A stretch of DNA of 64,000 bases, taken from positions 1 through 64,000 of the forward strand of contig NZ_JBHLXC010000015.1 in the NCBI RefSeq assembly GCF_042432495.1, written 5' to 3'. Within the stretch, counting starts at the first letter, position 1. Each line of letters starts with the position of its first letter. Source of the DNA: Pseudochelatococcus lubricantis (GTDB lineage: Bacteria > Pseudomonadota > Alphaproteobacteria > Rhizobiales > Beijerinckiaceae). Position numbers and translations under genes: made by a program. The notes beneath the pieces were generated by a model. It ran no database searches, had not been told where the DNA came from, and saw only the letters and a program-made list of their open reading frames with translations. This document shows positions 34,793 through 44,059 of this stretch, one piece after another.

Positions 34793-36262
34793 GTGCAGGG
34801 AATTTCGTTGCAACGCTCCTTGCCGCAGCTTGCGGCCATCATGCTCACCGGCATGGCTCTGGCATCCTGCGCAGTCTCGCCTGTGGTCGAGCCGCCGGCA
34901 GTCGCCGCCGTACCGCCGGCGGCGCCGCGCATCACCGGCGTAAACCAGCGGGCAGAGCGCGAGCACCAGCGGCTGCTCGCTGCATTCGGCGGCGCCTATC
35001 AGGCGCCGGCGGCGCAGCGCATGCTTGATGAACTCGCCTCCCGCCTCGTGCCAGCCACCGAACGGCCGGACCAGCATTACCGCGTCACAATCCTCGACTC
35101 GCCGATGGTCAATGCCTTCGCCCTGCCGACCGGCAATATCTACGTCACGCGCGGCCTTCTGGCGCTCGCCAACGATGCCTCGGAACTTGCGGGCGTGATG
35201 GCCCACGAGATGGCCCATGTGACGGCCAGCCACGCCACGGCACGCGACGAACTTGAGAAGCAGACGGACCTCATCAGCCGCGTCAACGTGCAGGTCCTGA
35301 AAGATCCTACCCGCGACGAGGCGTTTCGCGCCAGCGCGCAGGGCACCATCGCCGGCTTCTCGCGTGAGCAGGAGCTGGAGGCCGACCGAATCGGTATCCG
35401 CACCAGCGCGCGCGCGGGTTACGATCCCTACGGCTCCGCCCGCTTCCTTGAGGCGCTGGACCGCAACGTCCGCCTCGGCAGAAGCGGCAGTGCGCAGTCG
35501 TCCGCGACCGCCAGCTTCATGGCAACGCACCCGAGCACGCCGCAACGTATCGCGCTTGCCTTGCGCAGCGCCCGCGAGGTTTCGGCACCCGGCATGGGGG
35601 ACAAGGGCCGGCGGGCCTACCTTGAAGCCATCGATGGCATAAGGTGGGGCGAAGACCCGCAAAACGGCGATGTGCGCGGCCGTGTCTTCCGCCACCCGCG
35701 CCTGGGCATCACCTTCACCGCCCCGGAGGGCTTCGCGCTCGACAATTCTTTCCAGGCACTGATGGGCGTAGCGCGCAACGGCGAACTCGCCCTGCGCCTC
35801 GATGCGGTGGAACTGCCGCCTTCCGAGCAGCTTGACGCTTTCCTGTCGTCCGGCTGGATCGACGGCGTTTCGACCGAAAGCACGACACTGACGACGATCA
35901 ATGGCCTTCCGGCCGCAACCGGCGTCGCGCGGGGGAAGGAATGGGTGTTCTATCTCGGCGCGATCCGTATCGACAACACGGTTTTCCGCCTCGTTGTGGC
36001 GACGCGCCAGCGCGACACCGCCGTCGAGCAGGATTTCCAGACCGCACTGGGCAGCCTGCGCCGGATGACGCCAGCGGAGATACGTGCCATCAAACCGTTG
36101 CGTATCCGCATTGTCGCGGCCGCCGCCGGCGATACTCCGGAAACGTTGGCCCAGCGCATGATCGGCGTCAGCCAGCCGCTCGAACGCTTCCGTGTGCTGA
36201 ACGGACTGCGGCCGGATGAGGCCCTGGTTCCGGGCGAACGCTACAAGGTGATCTCGGAGTAA
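34793..36262 (+). CDS. M48 family metalloprotease lipoprotein (BepA/YfgC-like)
   Basis: The 489-residue protein has a lipoprotein signal with lipobox LASC (Cys26). The zinc motif is HEMAH (138-142), with the third ligand Glu in REQELEADRIG (about 194-198). This is the M48 BepA type, a periplasmic protease for outer-membrane protein quality control. A C-terminal extension contains a LysM-like segment (TPETLAQRMIGVSQPLERFR). The likely start is GTG 34793, which gives a proper signal peptide. It follows the nuclease-like gene by five bases. Confidence 0.85.
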   Translation: MQGISLQRSLPQLAAIMLTGMALASCAVSPVVEPPAVAAVPPAAPRITGVNQRAEREHQRLLAAFGGAYQAPAAQRMLDELASRLVPATERPDQHYRVTILDSPMVNAFALPTGNIYVTRGLLALANDASELAGVMAHEMAHVTASHATARDELEKQTDLISRVNVQVLKDPTRDEAFRASAQGTIAGFSREQELEADRIGIRTSARAGYDPYGSARFLEALDRNVRLGRSGSAQSSATASFMATHPSTPQRIALALRSAREVSAPGMGDKGRRAYLEAIDGIRWGEDPQNGDVRGRVFRHPRLGITFTAPEGFALDNSFQALMGVARNGELALRLDAVELPPSEQLDAFLSSGWIDGVSTESTTLTTINGLPAATGVARGKEWVFYLGAIRIDNTVFRLVVATRQRDTAVEQDFQTALGSLRRMTPAEIRAIKPLRIRIVAAAAGDTPETLAQRMIGVSQPLERFRVLNGLRPDEALVPGERYKVISE

Positions 36263-36376
36263 GGCAAAAAGCGTTAAACGGGAAACGCTGTCGTGCCGCG
36301 TCTCTTTGTTCGTGCACGGAATTTATCAGGAGAACGGCGCGCATTTCCCAGTTTTATGCAGCAGTACCCATAGACC

Positions 36377-36461
36377 ACAAGACGACGGGCTGCCATGCAC
36401 CGCATGCCGGAAAGGCACTTAGCCTTACGATATGAGGGGGTATGGCGGCCCGTCGTCTTGT
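36377..36461. terminator. Large inverted repeat between convergent M48 and CarD genes
   Basis: ACAAGACGACGGGCTGCCAT (36377-36396) and ATGGCGGCCCGTCGTCTTGT (36442-36461) are complementary at 19 of 20 positions. The 45-base loop contains a smaller hairpin AAGGC-ACTTA-GCCTT. It lies 40 bases past the CarD stop and 115 past the M48 stop, so it could end transcription in both directions. No clear T-run follows, so a structured small RNA is an alternative. Confidence 0.5.
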
Positions 36462-36500
36462 CGTTTGGATGGAGGAAGAATGCGCCGTGCTGGGGCCGGT

Positions 36501-37088
36501 TCAGGCGGCCTCGTCTTCCAGTTCGTCGGCCGCGGCTTGTGCCTCGTTGGCGGCTTTCTTGGCAGGGCGGCGGGGCGCTTGCGCCAGCGCGTTCTCCACG
36601 ATGCGCATGGCCTCGGTGTCGGTGCCGCCGTTCACGGCAGCGATCTCGCGCACCATCCGGTCGATGGCGGCTTCATAGAGCTGGCGCTCGCTGTAAGACT
36701 GCTCAGGCTGCGAATCGGAACGGTGCAGATCACGAACGACCTCCGCAATCGCAATCAGATCGCCGGAGTTGATCTTCGCCTCGTATTCCTGCGCGCGACG
36801 CGACCACATGGTCCGCTTCACCCGGGCGCGGCCGGTAAGAGTTTCCAACGCCTTGTCCACAAGCGTATTTTCGGCAATCTTGCGCATGCCGACGCTCGCC
36901 GCCTTCGCGGTGGGGACGCGCAGGGTCATCTTGTCCTTCTCGAACGAGATGACAAACAGTTCGAGCGTACAACCCGCAACGACCTGTTCCTCGATGGCGA
37001 TGATCTCTCCGACACCGTGGGCAGGATAGACAATCGACTCACCGGTCCTGAAGCCCAGGCGATGGGCAGTCTTTTTGGCGTTGTTCAT
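36501..37088 (-). CDS. CarD family transcriptional regulator
   Basis: The 195-residue product has the CarD_CdnL/TRCF RNA-polymerase-interacting domain at its N-terminus (GESIVYPAHGVGEIIAIEEQ, then FVISFEKDKMTLRVP) followed by the helical DNA-binding domain (WSRRAQEYEAKINSGDLIAI with AEVVRDL). A basic/acidic tail ends the protein. CarD proteins bind RNA polymerase and stabilise open complexes at promoters such as those of rRNA. AAGGAGG precedes ATG 37088. It lies upstream of the ferredoxin gene only in position; the two are in the same direction with a 610-base gap. Confidence 0.9.
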   Translation of the reverse strand: MNNAKKTAHRLGFRTGESIVYPAHGVGEIIAIEEQVVAGCTLELFVISFEKDKMTLRVPTAKAASVGMRKIAENTLVDKALETLTGRARVKRTMWSRRAQEYEAKINSGDLIAIAEVVRDLHRSDSQPEQSYSERQLYEAAIDRMVREIAAVNGGTDTEAMRIVENALAQAPRRPAKKAANEAQAAADELEDEAA

Positions 37089-37699
37089 AATTGTGATTGC
37101 CTCCTTCTCGCCTCCGCAAGGGATGCGATATACTGACGCTCCGGGGGCCACCCGGACAAAAAAATCCCATCGGCGGCAACGCGCCACCGGATAACAGCCG
37201 AGCCCAAACCGCCGTAGCCGCATGGTCACGCCATGACATAGCGGCGACGAGCTGTTGTGCGTCGTCACATCAGTACGTTGAATGCTGAACCTCTGCCGGG
37301 TACGGGCAGCGTATCTCTGCACCAGATCGACCAATAAAGGCTAACCTAACACAAAAATCGGCAAAAATCAAAAGAGTTAACCCACCCGCCGGCCAATGCC
37401 GGGGGTGCGGGCCGCAATCGGCCATCAGAAAGCGCGGCGACAATGCGCCGCCAGACTGAATCGGACTTGAACTCGGGCAAACACGATATCCCCATGCACC
37501 AAAGGCATGGCAGAAATATGATAATCTGATGGCCTGAGGCCGTAGAAACCTCAACTGGAAAATGAGACCCGTTTTTCAGCCTGCGGCAGTTGGCATTCAC
37601 CTTCGATCCATCGAGCTGAATGCAAATCGCGGCAGAGTGGCGGATGCGATTTCCACCTGTAGCTGTCCCGACCGGCGGGCAGGACATGCCTGATGTCCG
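37089..37699. other. 611-base intergenic region
   Basis: This lies between the ferredoxin gene and CarD, both leftward. It should hold the CarD promoter. The only structure I see is a divergent copy of the dispersed palindrome at 37584-37634. No open frame here resembles a known protein. Confidence 0.5.
37584..37634 (-). repeat. Dispersed palindromic repeat, copy C (core only)
   Basis: On the plus strand GGCATTCAC...CGATCCATCGA...TGAATGCAAATCGCGG follows the same order as the core of copy B at 42417-42460. It is more diverged and lacks the flanking GAATTC-containing part of copies A and B. Confidence 0.5.
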
Positions 37700-38038
37700 T
37701 CAATCGCCTTCGCCCGGCTCCGGCGAGAAATATTGCTCGAACTTGCCGGCCACGCCGTCGAACTCCGTCGCCTCCGGCAGCGCATCGCGCTTCTGAGTGA
37801 TGTTCGGCCACATCTTGGCGTAGTCGGCGTTGATTTTCAGCCACTTCTCAAGGCCGGGCTCGGTATCGGGACTGATGGCCTCGGCAGGACACTCCGGTTC
37901 GCACACCCCGCAGTCGATACACTCGTCCGGATGGATGACAAGCATGTTCTCGCCCTCGTAGAAGCAATCCACCGGGCAAACCTCGACACAATCCGTATAC
38001 TTGCACCGAATGCAATTATCGGTGACGACGTATGGCAT
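37700..38038 (-). CDS. fdxA: Seven-iron ferredoxin
   Basis: The 112-residue protein has two cluster-binding regions: CIRCKYTDCVEVCPVDC (with the spacing that gives a 3Fe-4S plus shared Cys) and CIDCGVCEPECP for the 4Fe-4S cluster. The C-terminal extension rich in Trp and charged residues is typical of FdxA. It carries electrons in the cytoplasm; partners are not shown. ATG 38038 follows GGAGAGG. The CarD-FdxA-S4-helicase order is conserved in Hyphomicrobiales. Confidence 0.92.
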   Translation of the reverse strand: MPYVVTDNCIRCKYTDCVEVCPVDCFYEGENMLVIHPDECIDCGVCEPECPAEAISPDTEPGLEKWLKINADYAKMWPNITQKRDALPEATEFDGVAGKFEQYFSPEPGEGD

Positions 38039-38214
38039 CCACCTCTCCTGCGGCCGGGCACTCTGCGCTGGCGGCCTTCCCGGCATCCCGACAGATTATC
38101 GTATAACGTCTATCGGGCAAATCGCGTTTTCAAGAACCCGAAACAACGGATATGATGGGCATGCATCCCCACCGGCCGCTATATCTGGATTCTTTCCAAT
38201 GTGAGAGCACTGCT

Positions 38215-38580
38215 CTAGCGGCAATCGTCCTCCGGTGCAAGCGACGTATTGTCGCCGGAGGTCTCTGAATTTTGCATATGCTCATCCGGGCCAGCGGCTT
38301 CAGGACCGCTCAGCAGCTCGTACAATTGCCGCGCTTCCGGCGCTCCGCCGCGCCGTTCGGCGAAAGCGCACACGCTGACGACGAGCGTCGCGTGGGCGAG
38401 AGCCAATGTCAGCACATCACCCGCACGCACGCCCTTGGCCGGATCCGTCACACGCCGGCCGTTGATGCGCACATGTCCCTCGTCGACAAGCCGTGCCGCC
38501 AACGTGCGCGTTCGCGCCATGCGTGCATGCCACAACCATTTGTCTAGGCGCTGCCGGCTGATGGCTTCGGGATCGGGCAA
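38215..38580 (-). CDS. S4-domain RNA-binding protein (HslR-like)
   Basis: The 121-residue protein begins with an S4 domain: RQRLDKWLWHARMARTRTLA followed by ARLVDEGHVRINGRRVT and AGDVLTLAL. This is the HslR/Hsp15 type, which binds stalled ribosomal 50S-nascent chain-tRNA complexes in E. coli. The acidic C-terminal tail is not conserved. It follows the helicase gene by six bases and is probably co-transcribed with it. Confidence 0.85.
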   Translation of the reverse strand: MPDPEAISRQRLDKWLWHARMARTRTLAARLVDEGHVRINGRRVTDPAKGVRAGDVLTLALAHATLVVSVCAFAERRGGAPEARQLYELLSGPEAAGPDEHMQNSETSGDNTSLAPEDDCR

Positions 38581-38586
38581 GAGCGA

Positions 38587-41500
38587 TCAACCCTTTTCCT
38601 TGGTGCGACCTTCGAGCGCCTGCTTGAGGGCCGCGAGCTTGGCGAAGGGCGAATCGGGATCCGGGGCGCGCTCGGCGCGGCCGGAACTCTTCCTGTCCTG
38701 CCAGGATTTGGCCTGCCCTGCGCCGCCGCCGGGCCTGTCCCCCCCGTGCCGCTCCGCGCCGTGTCCCTTGCCGTGGCCGCCAGCGGCGTCCCGGTTGCGG
38801 CCGAAACGCCGGTTCTCGTCATCGCGCGTGCCGCCGGGCTGGCCGCCGTTGTTGCGCGCACGGGCAGCATCACCAAAGCGTTCGAGCCGGCGCTGGCGCT
38901 CATGCTCGCGCGCCGGGGCTGCTGCATCCCCCTCGCCCTGCGGCGCCTGTGCGGCGACCTCGCCGGCCGCGGTGTCCGCCGGAGCGTGCTGGGGAGATCG
39001 CTGCTGGCCGCGCGGATGGCCTGCACCACCACGCCCGCGCCGCTCGCCCTGCCCTTCCCGCTGACGCTGCTGGCGCGGACCATGCTGATGACGGTGCGGC
39101 CGCCAGATATCAATCTCGGCCGGTACTGCGGCCTCCTGTGCAGCCTCCTCGGCGGATGCCTCCGCCTCTGCGGGCGCGCCCGCCTGTTCCGGCTCCGCGT
39201 CGTGCGCCTCGGCGACGGGTGCCGTGGAGGCATCCTCCGTCACAAGGGTTTCAGCAAAGGCCGGTTCGGCGTCAGCGGCTGGCAGCGGCTCCGCCGCCGG
39301 TGCGGCCTCAGCCGGAGCAAGCTCCGTTGTTTCCGCAACGTCGGGCGCCGCTTCCGCCGGCGTGTCCGTGGCGGCGGCTTCAGCCGTTCCATCCGGGACG
39401 GCATCGCCTGCGACCGGCGCTTCCGCGGCCAGCTCCTCGGCGGCGTCCTGCCCGGCAGGAGCCGACGAGTCCGTTGCGGGCGCGGCAATGAGACGGGGCG
39501 CGGGCACCAGCTCCGCCGTGATGGCGGGGCCCGTCCGCTTCTCGGGGACATAGCCGAGCGAGCGCAGGATGGACGCGAAGTCCTCGCCCGCGCATCCGGC
39601 AAGCGATGTCATCGCAACCGTCACGACGAAGCCGTCGCCGTCGGCGGCCCCCGCCGGCGGCTCTCCGGGCGTCACGCCCGGCTTGTAGGCGATGGCGGGA
39701 CGGATGAGATCGGCAAGACGTTCGAGGATGTCGACGCGCAGCACCCGCTCGCCGCAGACACGAAAGCCTGCTGCGCGATAGAGGCCCTTTGCCACCTCCG
39801 CGGACAACTTGAACGACGTCCGGCCCGAGGCCGCGAGATGCGCGATATCGTCGAGACCCGGCTGGTCGAGGCCACCGTTCTTCAGAGCCCACAGTTGCGC
39901 GGCGAGCGCACGCGGCGCGGGCTTCAGCAACTGCGGCATGTACAAATGGTAGGCGCCGAAGCGCACGCCGTGGCGGCGCAGGGTGGCACGGCTTTCCTGA
40001 TCGAGGCTCTTGACGTCCTGCGCGACGCGCGCGCGCTCCAGCACGCCGAGCGCCTCCGCAATCTGGAAGGCGACGCCCCGCGCGAGGCCGGTGATGTCCT
40101 CGGCCGCTTCCAGAAGGTCAAGGGCGCCGAGAAGCTTCGTCACATACGCCTTGATCCAGGTTGAGAGCCGCGTCTCGACCTTCTCGCGCGCGCCGCCGGC
40201 GAGCGAATCGTCGGCGATGAGCCGCAGGCCGGGCGCCAGCAGCTTCTCGCCTTCCATCAGCCTGGCGATCGCATCGCCATTCCAGCGGACGATGCCGTCA
40301 TTGGAAAGCACGAAGGTCTCGTCCGGGCTCGCTGAAAGCCGCTCGGCGCGTGCCTCGATCTCGCCCGCGAGCGCCTTTTGGGCGGCGGCGCGCAAGGCGC
40401 GCACATCCTGCCCCTCGGCTTCCGCGTCCGGCGCGAACTGGAACCCCTGCAAGCGGCCGATATGTTGGCCTTCGACCAGGACATCGCCCGCTGTGGTGAC
40501 TTCGGCTTCGAGCATCGTATTCTCTCTCAGGCGTCGCATCAGGACGCTGGTGCGGCGGTCCACGAAACGGCTGGCGAGCCGGTCGTGTAACGCGTCAGAT
40601 AGTCTGTCCTCTACCTGACGGGTGACGCCCTGCCAATGGGCAGGATCGCGCAGCCAGTCAGGCCTGTTCGCCACGAAGGTCCAGGTGCGCACCTGCGCGA
40701 TGCGTCCGGACAGCGTGTCGATTTCCCCGTCGGTCCGGTCGACATGGCGGATCTGGCGGGCGAACCAGTCGTCGGCGATGGTGCCTGATAGCATCAGCGA
40801 TTGGTAGATGGTGCCCACAAGTTCTGCATGCGCGGCCGGCGCGACCTTTCGATAGTCGGGAACCTGACAGACCTCCCAGAGTCTTTCAACCGCGCTTTTT
40901 CCCTGCGTGATGTCTCGCACCGCGAAATCGCGCGCCAGAATGTCGAGAGCGGCCTCGTCCTCGGCGATGGGCGCCCGCGTCAGCCCGGACTCGGCGGGAA
41001 TTTCCGCAAGGCTGGAACGCAGATGCGAAATGGAGCGAAAATCGAGATCGGGGTTGCGCCACTGGATGATGCGCACCGGATCGAACACGTGATCCTCTAC
41101 TGCTTCCACGACCTCGGCGTCAAATGCATCCGCGCGGCCCGTGGTGCCGAAGGTGCCATCCTTGAGATGCCGCCCGGCACGCCCCGCGATCTGGCCGATC
41201 TCCGCCGGGTTGAGTTCGCGGAACCCGAAGCCGTCGAACTTGCGATTCGCCGCGAAGGCCACATGATCGACATCGAGGTTAAGCCCCATGCCGATGGCAT
41301 CCGTCGCCACGATGTAATCCACATCGCCGGATTGATAAAGCTCAACCTGCGCATTGCGTGTGCGCGGCGAGAGCGCACCCAGCACCACGGCCGCCCCGCC
41401 GTGCTGGCGGCGAATCAGCTCCGCGATCGCATAGACCTCCTCCGCTGAAAAAGCGACGATGGCCGAGCGGCGCGGCAGGCGCGTGATCTTCTTCTCCCCG

Positions 41501-41997
41501 GCATAGGACAGCTTCGACAAGCGCGGGCGGGAGACGATGTTGGCGCCGGGCAGCAGCAGTTCCACCAGCGGGCGCATGGTGGCGGCGCCGATCACCAGCG
41601 TTTCCGCCCGCCCGCGCTGGTTCAGCAGCCGGTCCGTGAACACGTGTCCACGGTCGAAATGGCTCGCAAGTTGGATTTCGTCAATCGCGACGAAGGCAAC
41701 GTCCAGATCGCGCGGCATCGCCTCGATGGTGGCGATCCAGTAGCGGGCGTTCGCGGGCTTGATCTTCTCCTCGCCGGTGATTAGTGCCACGGCGTCGGCC
41801 CCCGCCCGTTCCACGACACGGTTGTAGACCTCGCGCGCGAGCAGCCTCAGCGGCAGGCCGATCATGCCGCTCTCGTGCCCCAGCAGGCGTTCGATGGCGA
41901 GATGGGTCTTGCCGGTGTTCGTGGGCCCAAGCACGGCGGTCACGCCACGGGCGCGGACACGCGGAGGCAGGGAGCGGGGTAAGGGAGACAGGGCCAT
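38587..41997 (-). CDS. Suv3-like ATP-dependent RNA helicase with long low-complexity tail
   Basis: The 1136-residue protein resembles mitochondrial SUV3. Motif I is GPTNTGKTH (24-32), motif II is AIDEIQLASH (DEIQ in place of DEAD), and the second RecA domain contains IVATDAIGMGLNLDVDHV with IGQIAGRAGRH. The region after about residue 850 is alternately Ala/Glu-rich and Arg/Gly/Gln-rich, likely disordered and possibly RNA- or RNase-binding. In Hyphomicrobiales this gene is regularly next to the S4 protein. A role in RNA turnover is inferred from SUV3. The ATG at 41997 starts just before the helicase core; no strong ribosome site decides it. Confidence 0.85.
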   Translation of the reverse strand: MALSPLPRSLPPRVRARGVTAVLGPTNTGKTHLAIERLLGHESGMIGLPLRLLAREVYNRVVERAGADAVALITGEEKIKPANARYWIATIEAMPRDLDVAFVAIDEIQLASHFDRGHVFTDRLLNQRGRAETLVIGAATMRPLVELLLPGANIVSRPRLSKLSYAGEKKITRLPRRSAIVAFSAEEVYAIAELIRRQHGGAAVVLGALSPRTRNAQVELYQSGDVDYIVATDAIGMGLNLDVDHVAFAANRKFDGFGFRELNPAEIGQIAGRAGRHLKDGTFGTTGRADAFDAEVVEAVEDHVFDPVRIIQWRNPDLDFRSISHLRSSLAEIPAESGLTRAPIAEDEAALDILARDFAVRDITQGKSAVERLWEVCQVPDYRKVAPAAHAELVGTIYQSLMLSGTIADDWFARQIRHVDRTDGEIDTLSGRIAQVRTWTFVANRPDWLRDPAHWQGVTRQVEDRLSDALHDRLASRFVDRRTSVLMRRLRENTMLEAEVTTAGDVLVEGQHIGRLQGFQFAPDAEAEGQDVRALRAAAQKALAGEIEARAERLSASPDETFVLSNDGIVRWNGDAIARLMEGEKLLAPGLRLIADDSLAGGAREKVETRLSTWIKAYVTKLLGALDLLEAAEDITGLARGVAFQIAEALGVLERARVAQDVKSLDQESRATLRRHGVRFGAYHLYMPQLLKPAPRALAAQLWALKNGGLDQPGLDDIAHLAASGRTSFKLSAEVAKGLYRAAGFRVCGERVLRVDILERLADLIRPAIAYKPGVTPGEPPAGAADGDGFVVTVAMTSLAGCAGEDFASILRSLGYVPEKRTGPAITAELVPAPRLIAAPATDSSAPAGQDAAEELAAEAPVAGDAVPDGTAEAAATDTPAEAAPDVAETTELAPAEAAPAAEPLPAADAEPAFAETLVTEDASTAPVAEAHDAEPEQAGAPAEAEASAEEAAQEAAVPAEIDIWRPHRHQHGPRQQRQREGQGERRGRGGAGHPRGQQRSPQHAPADTAAGEVAAQAPQGEGDAAAPAREHERQRRLERFGDAARARNNGGQPGGTRDDENRRFGRNRDAAGGHGKGHGAERHGGDRPGGGAGQAKSWQDRKSSGRAERAPDPDSPFAKLAALKQALEGRTKEKG

Positions 41998-42416
41998 AAC
42001 GACTGAACGGCGAGATTGAACCGGTGGGCGGAAAAAACGAAGCGCCTTGTCAACGCATGACGACCACCTTCCTGAACGGAGCCGCCCGCAGGCCATTTCC
42101 CGCTGATCGCGATTGCTGGCCCACCCCGTGCACCACATGGCAAGCTTGAGCGCTTGTCAAGCGAAGCGACCGTGCCCCAGTTGTACTTTCGCACGGCAAA
42201 CGCCCGCGCGCAATCGCGTCTGCGGCGTTATCCCTCTCGCCTTGCATCGGATTTTCCATCCGAGTCGCCTTTTCGCCTGTCAGCACGGCCCGACCGGGCG
42301 GATGCCGCCGCGGCTGAACGCGAACGGAACGAAATGCGCTCGAATCGCAGACAACGACAGAATCGACTTTTGTTCGCCTTCACGCCCTCAACAAATGGTA
42401 TCGGGCGCCGCCCAAC
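41998..42416. other. Intergenic region upstream of the helicase gene
   Basis: About 420 bases lie between the helicase start and the palindromic repeat that follows the DUF3108 gene. It should contain the helicase promoter. Open frames on either strand show no recognisable family, and I see no clear regulatory motif. Confidence 0.4.
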
Positions 42417-42508
42417 GCAACTTGCATTCAAGTCGATCCATCGAATCGAATGCAAGTTGCGGTAAAATATAGAATTCAGAGCGCACACTGTGATTCCGTC
42501 GGAACGCC
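42417..42508 (-). repeat. Dispersed palindromic repeat, copy B
   Basis: Read on the minus strand this is about 87 percent identical to 543-633. Its core is a strong inverted repeat: GCAACTTGCATTC (42417-42429) with GAATGCAAGTTGC (42448-42460), a 13-base-pair perfect stem. It starts eight bases past the DUF3108 stop codon, so it may act as a transcript-end structure. Confidence 0.75.
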
Positions 42509-42515
42509 GGGCGCT

Positions 42516-43403
42516 TTAGTTGCTGGCGCGGAGCGCGGGGCCCGGCGTTCTTTGCGGCGCCGTGTCGGGCAGGCCGCCTGGGAAGCGCGTCGCCTCGATC
42601 ACGACAAGGCCGAGCGGCGAGCGCACCGAGATGCGGTAAGGCAGGAACAGCCGCCCCTCCACCGCAGGCGCGAGCCACACTTCGATGTCACGGTTGTTTT
42701 CCATGAAATCCGTATCGGGACGGCCGGGTACGTGTCCCGAAATCGGCTTGTAGCGACCCGAGCAAATCGCGATGGTGCCGGCATAGGCCCGGCCGTTGAT
42801 TTTCTGCGCCCGGACGAAGGAGAGCGGCACGTCGAAACGGGCCGAACCGTCGAAAAGCGGCAGCGTGCGGTTGCAGGCAGCCGGATCGCCCGCGGCCACA
42901 CTGCCTGCGACGGGCATGAGCAGCGCGCTCACGGGATCGACGATATCGCGCATGTCGCCTTCGCGCAGCGGGATGCGCTGCTTGCGTTCGGGAATCGGCG
43001 GGCTCACCTTGAGCGCGCGGACGGCACCGTCGGCGAGCGCCATGCGCACGCTGACGGATCTGTCGCCCGACGCGGTCGTTACCGCGAACTTCGCCGGGCG
43101 AACCATGGCGCCTGCGACGGTGCCGGAGGAACTCGCCGCCCCCTTGCCGCCGGTCATGACGCCGGCAAGCCCTGTCAGGCGGGTCCACAGCTCGACCTTG
43201 TACCGATCACCCGCCACGCTCGCCTTGAGCTGCGCGACGCCGACCTGCATGCCCATCAGCGTAATGTCGTAGCGGCTCTCGAAAGCGCCGCCGGAGTCGG
43301 CCTCCGCAGCCCACGCCGGCAACGCCGCGCAGGGGGAAGCCAGAATGCCCGCCGCCGCAAGCCGCGCGGCCAAGGCCGTCATTCTCAAGAATCGCCGCGT
43401 CAT
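42516..43403 (-). CDS. DUF3108 domain exported protein
   Basis: The 295-residue protein has a Sec signal peptide (TALAARLAAAGILASPCAAL then PAWA) and a DUF3108 domain starting at FESRYDITLMGMQVGVAQLK. Conserved later segments are MRDIVDPVSALLM and EVWLAPAVEGRLFLPYRISV. Function is unknown; it is periplasmic by its signal. It is divergent from rpmB, an arrangement seen widely in Hyphomicrobiales. Confidence 0.85.
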   Translation of the reverse strand: MTRRFLRMTALAARLAAAGILASPCAALPAWAAEADSGGAFESRYDITLMGMQVGVAQLKASVAGDRYKVELWTRLTGLAGVMTGGKGAASSSGTVAGAMVRPAKFAVTTASGDRSVSVRMALADGAVRALKVSPPIPERKQRIPLREGDMRDIVDPVSALLMPVAGSVAAGDPAACNRTLPLFDGSARFDVPLSFVRAQKINGRAYAGTIAICSGRYKPISGHVPGRPDTDFMENNRDIEVWLAPAVEGRLFLPYRISVRSPLGLVVIEATRFPGGLPDTAPQRTPGPALRASN

Positions 43404-43609
43404 GCCTGAATCCGCTTGTTAATGGGGCCGCTCCTGGCCCACCGAATCGGCGCCGCACTCCCCGCCGGGGAGAATCATCCGCCCAAATGTCACCACAGGA
43501 TCGTCTTCCATGGATAATGATGTGTAAACACAGCCCGCCAAAATCCACCTCCCGGATGGGCACGGGCAGCGCTTCCGTGTCATGTCGATGACAAAATGAT
43601 CGCACTGCC

Positions 43610-43639
43610 TTGACGATGCCCTGCCTCGTACACTATACA
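43610..43639 (+). promoter_or_regulatory. Sigma-70-type promoter upstream of rpmB
   Basis: TTGACG (43610-43615) and TATACA (43634-43639) are separated by 18 bases and lie about 115 bases before the rpmB start. The match to the housekeeping consensus is good. It leaves an untranslated leader of about 105 bases. Confidence 0.55.
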
Positions 43640-43752
43640 CCCCAAATCTTTCATGGGACATGAGGTGTCCGCGTCCCCGGCGGTAACGTCGGGTTTTTGC
43701 TGTTTCAGCGATAGCTCGGTGCCTCGATAGCGTTTAACAAGGATAATGCGTC

Positions 43753-44049
43753 ATGGCACGCCGCTGCGAACTGACGGGCAAGGCCGTATTGGTCGGCCAT
43801 CTCGTTAGCCACTCGAACCACAAGACCAAGCGTCGGTTCCTTCCCAACCTCGTGAAGGTGACGCTGCAGTCGGACGCGCTGGAACGCAGCGTGCGCCTGC
43901 GCATCAGCGCTGCGGCGCTGCGCTCTGTCGAGCACCGCGGTGGCCTCGATGCGTTCCTGATCAAGGCCGGCGACGACGAGCTTTCGCTGAATGCCCGCGC
44001 TCTGAAGCGCGAGATCGCGAAGAAGCACGCGGAAGTCCCGGTCAACTGA
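43753..44049 (+). CDS. rpmB: 50S ribosomal protein L28
   Basis: The 98-residue protein starts MARRCELTGKAVLVGHLVSH and continues with SNHKTKRRFLPNL, the L28 signature. It is a structural protein of the large subunit. The C-terminal half (GLDAFLIKAGDDELSLNARA) is of the alphaproteobacterial type. It is followed after ten bases by the YhhQ-family gene. Confidence 0.96.
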   Translation: MARRCELTGKAVLVGHLVSHSNHKTKRRFLPNLVKVTLQSDALERSVRLRISAAALRSVEHRGGLDAFLIKAGDDELSLNARALKREIAKKHAEVPVN

Positions 44050-44059
44050 TCGCGCGGCG

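Noticed and set aside
42113..42472. A 119-codon plus-strand frame upstream of the helicase gene
   Set aside because: It has no family resemblance and runs into the palindromic repeat, so it is treated as non-coding.
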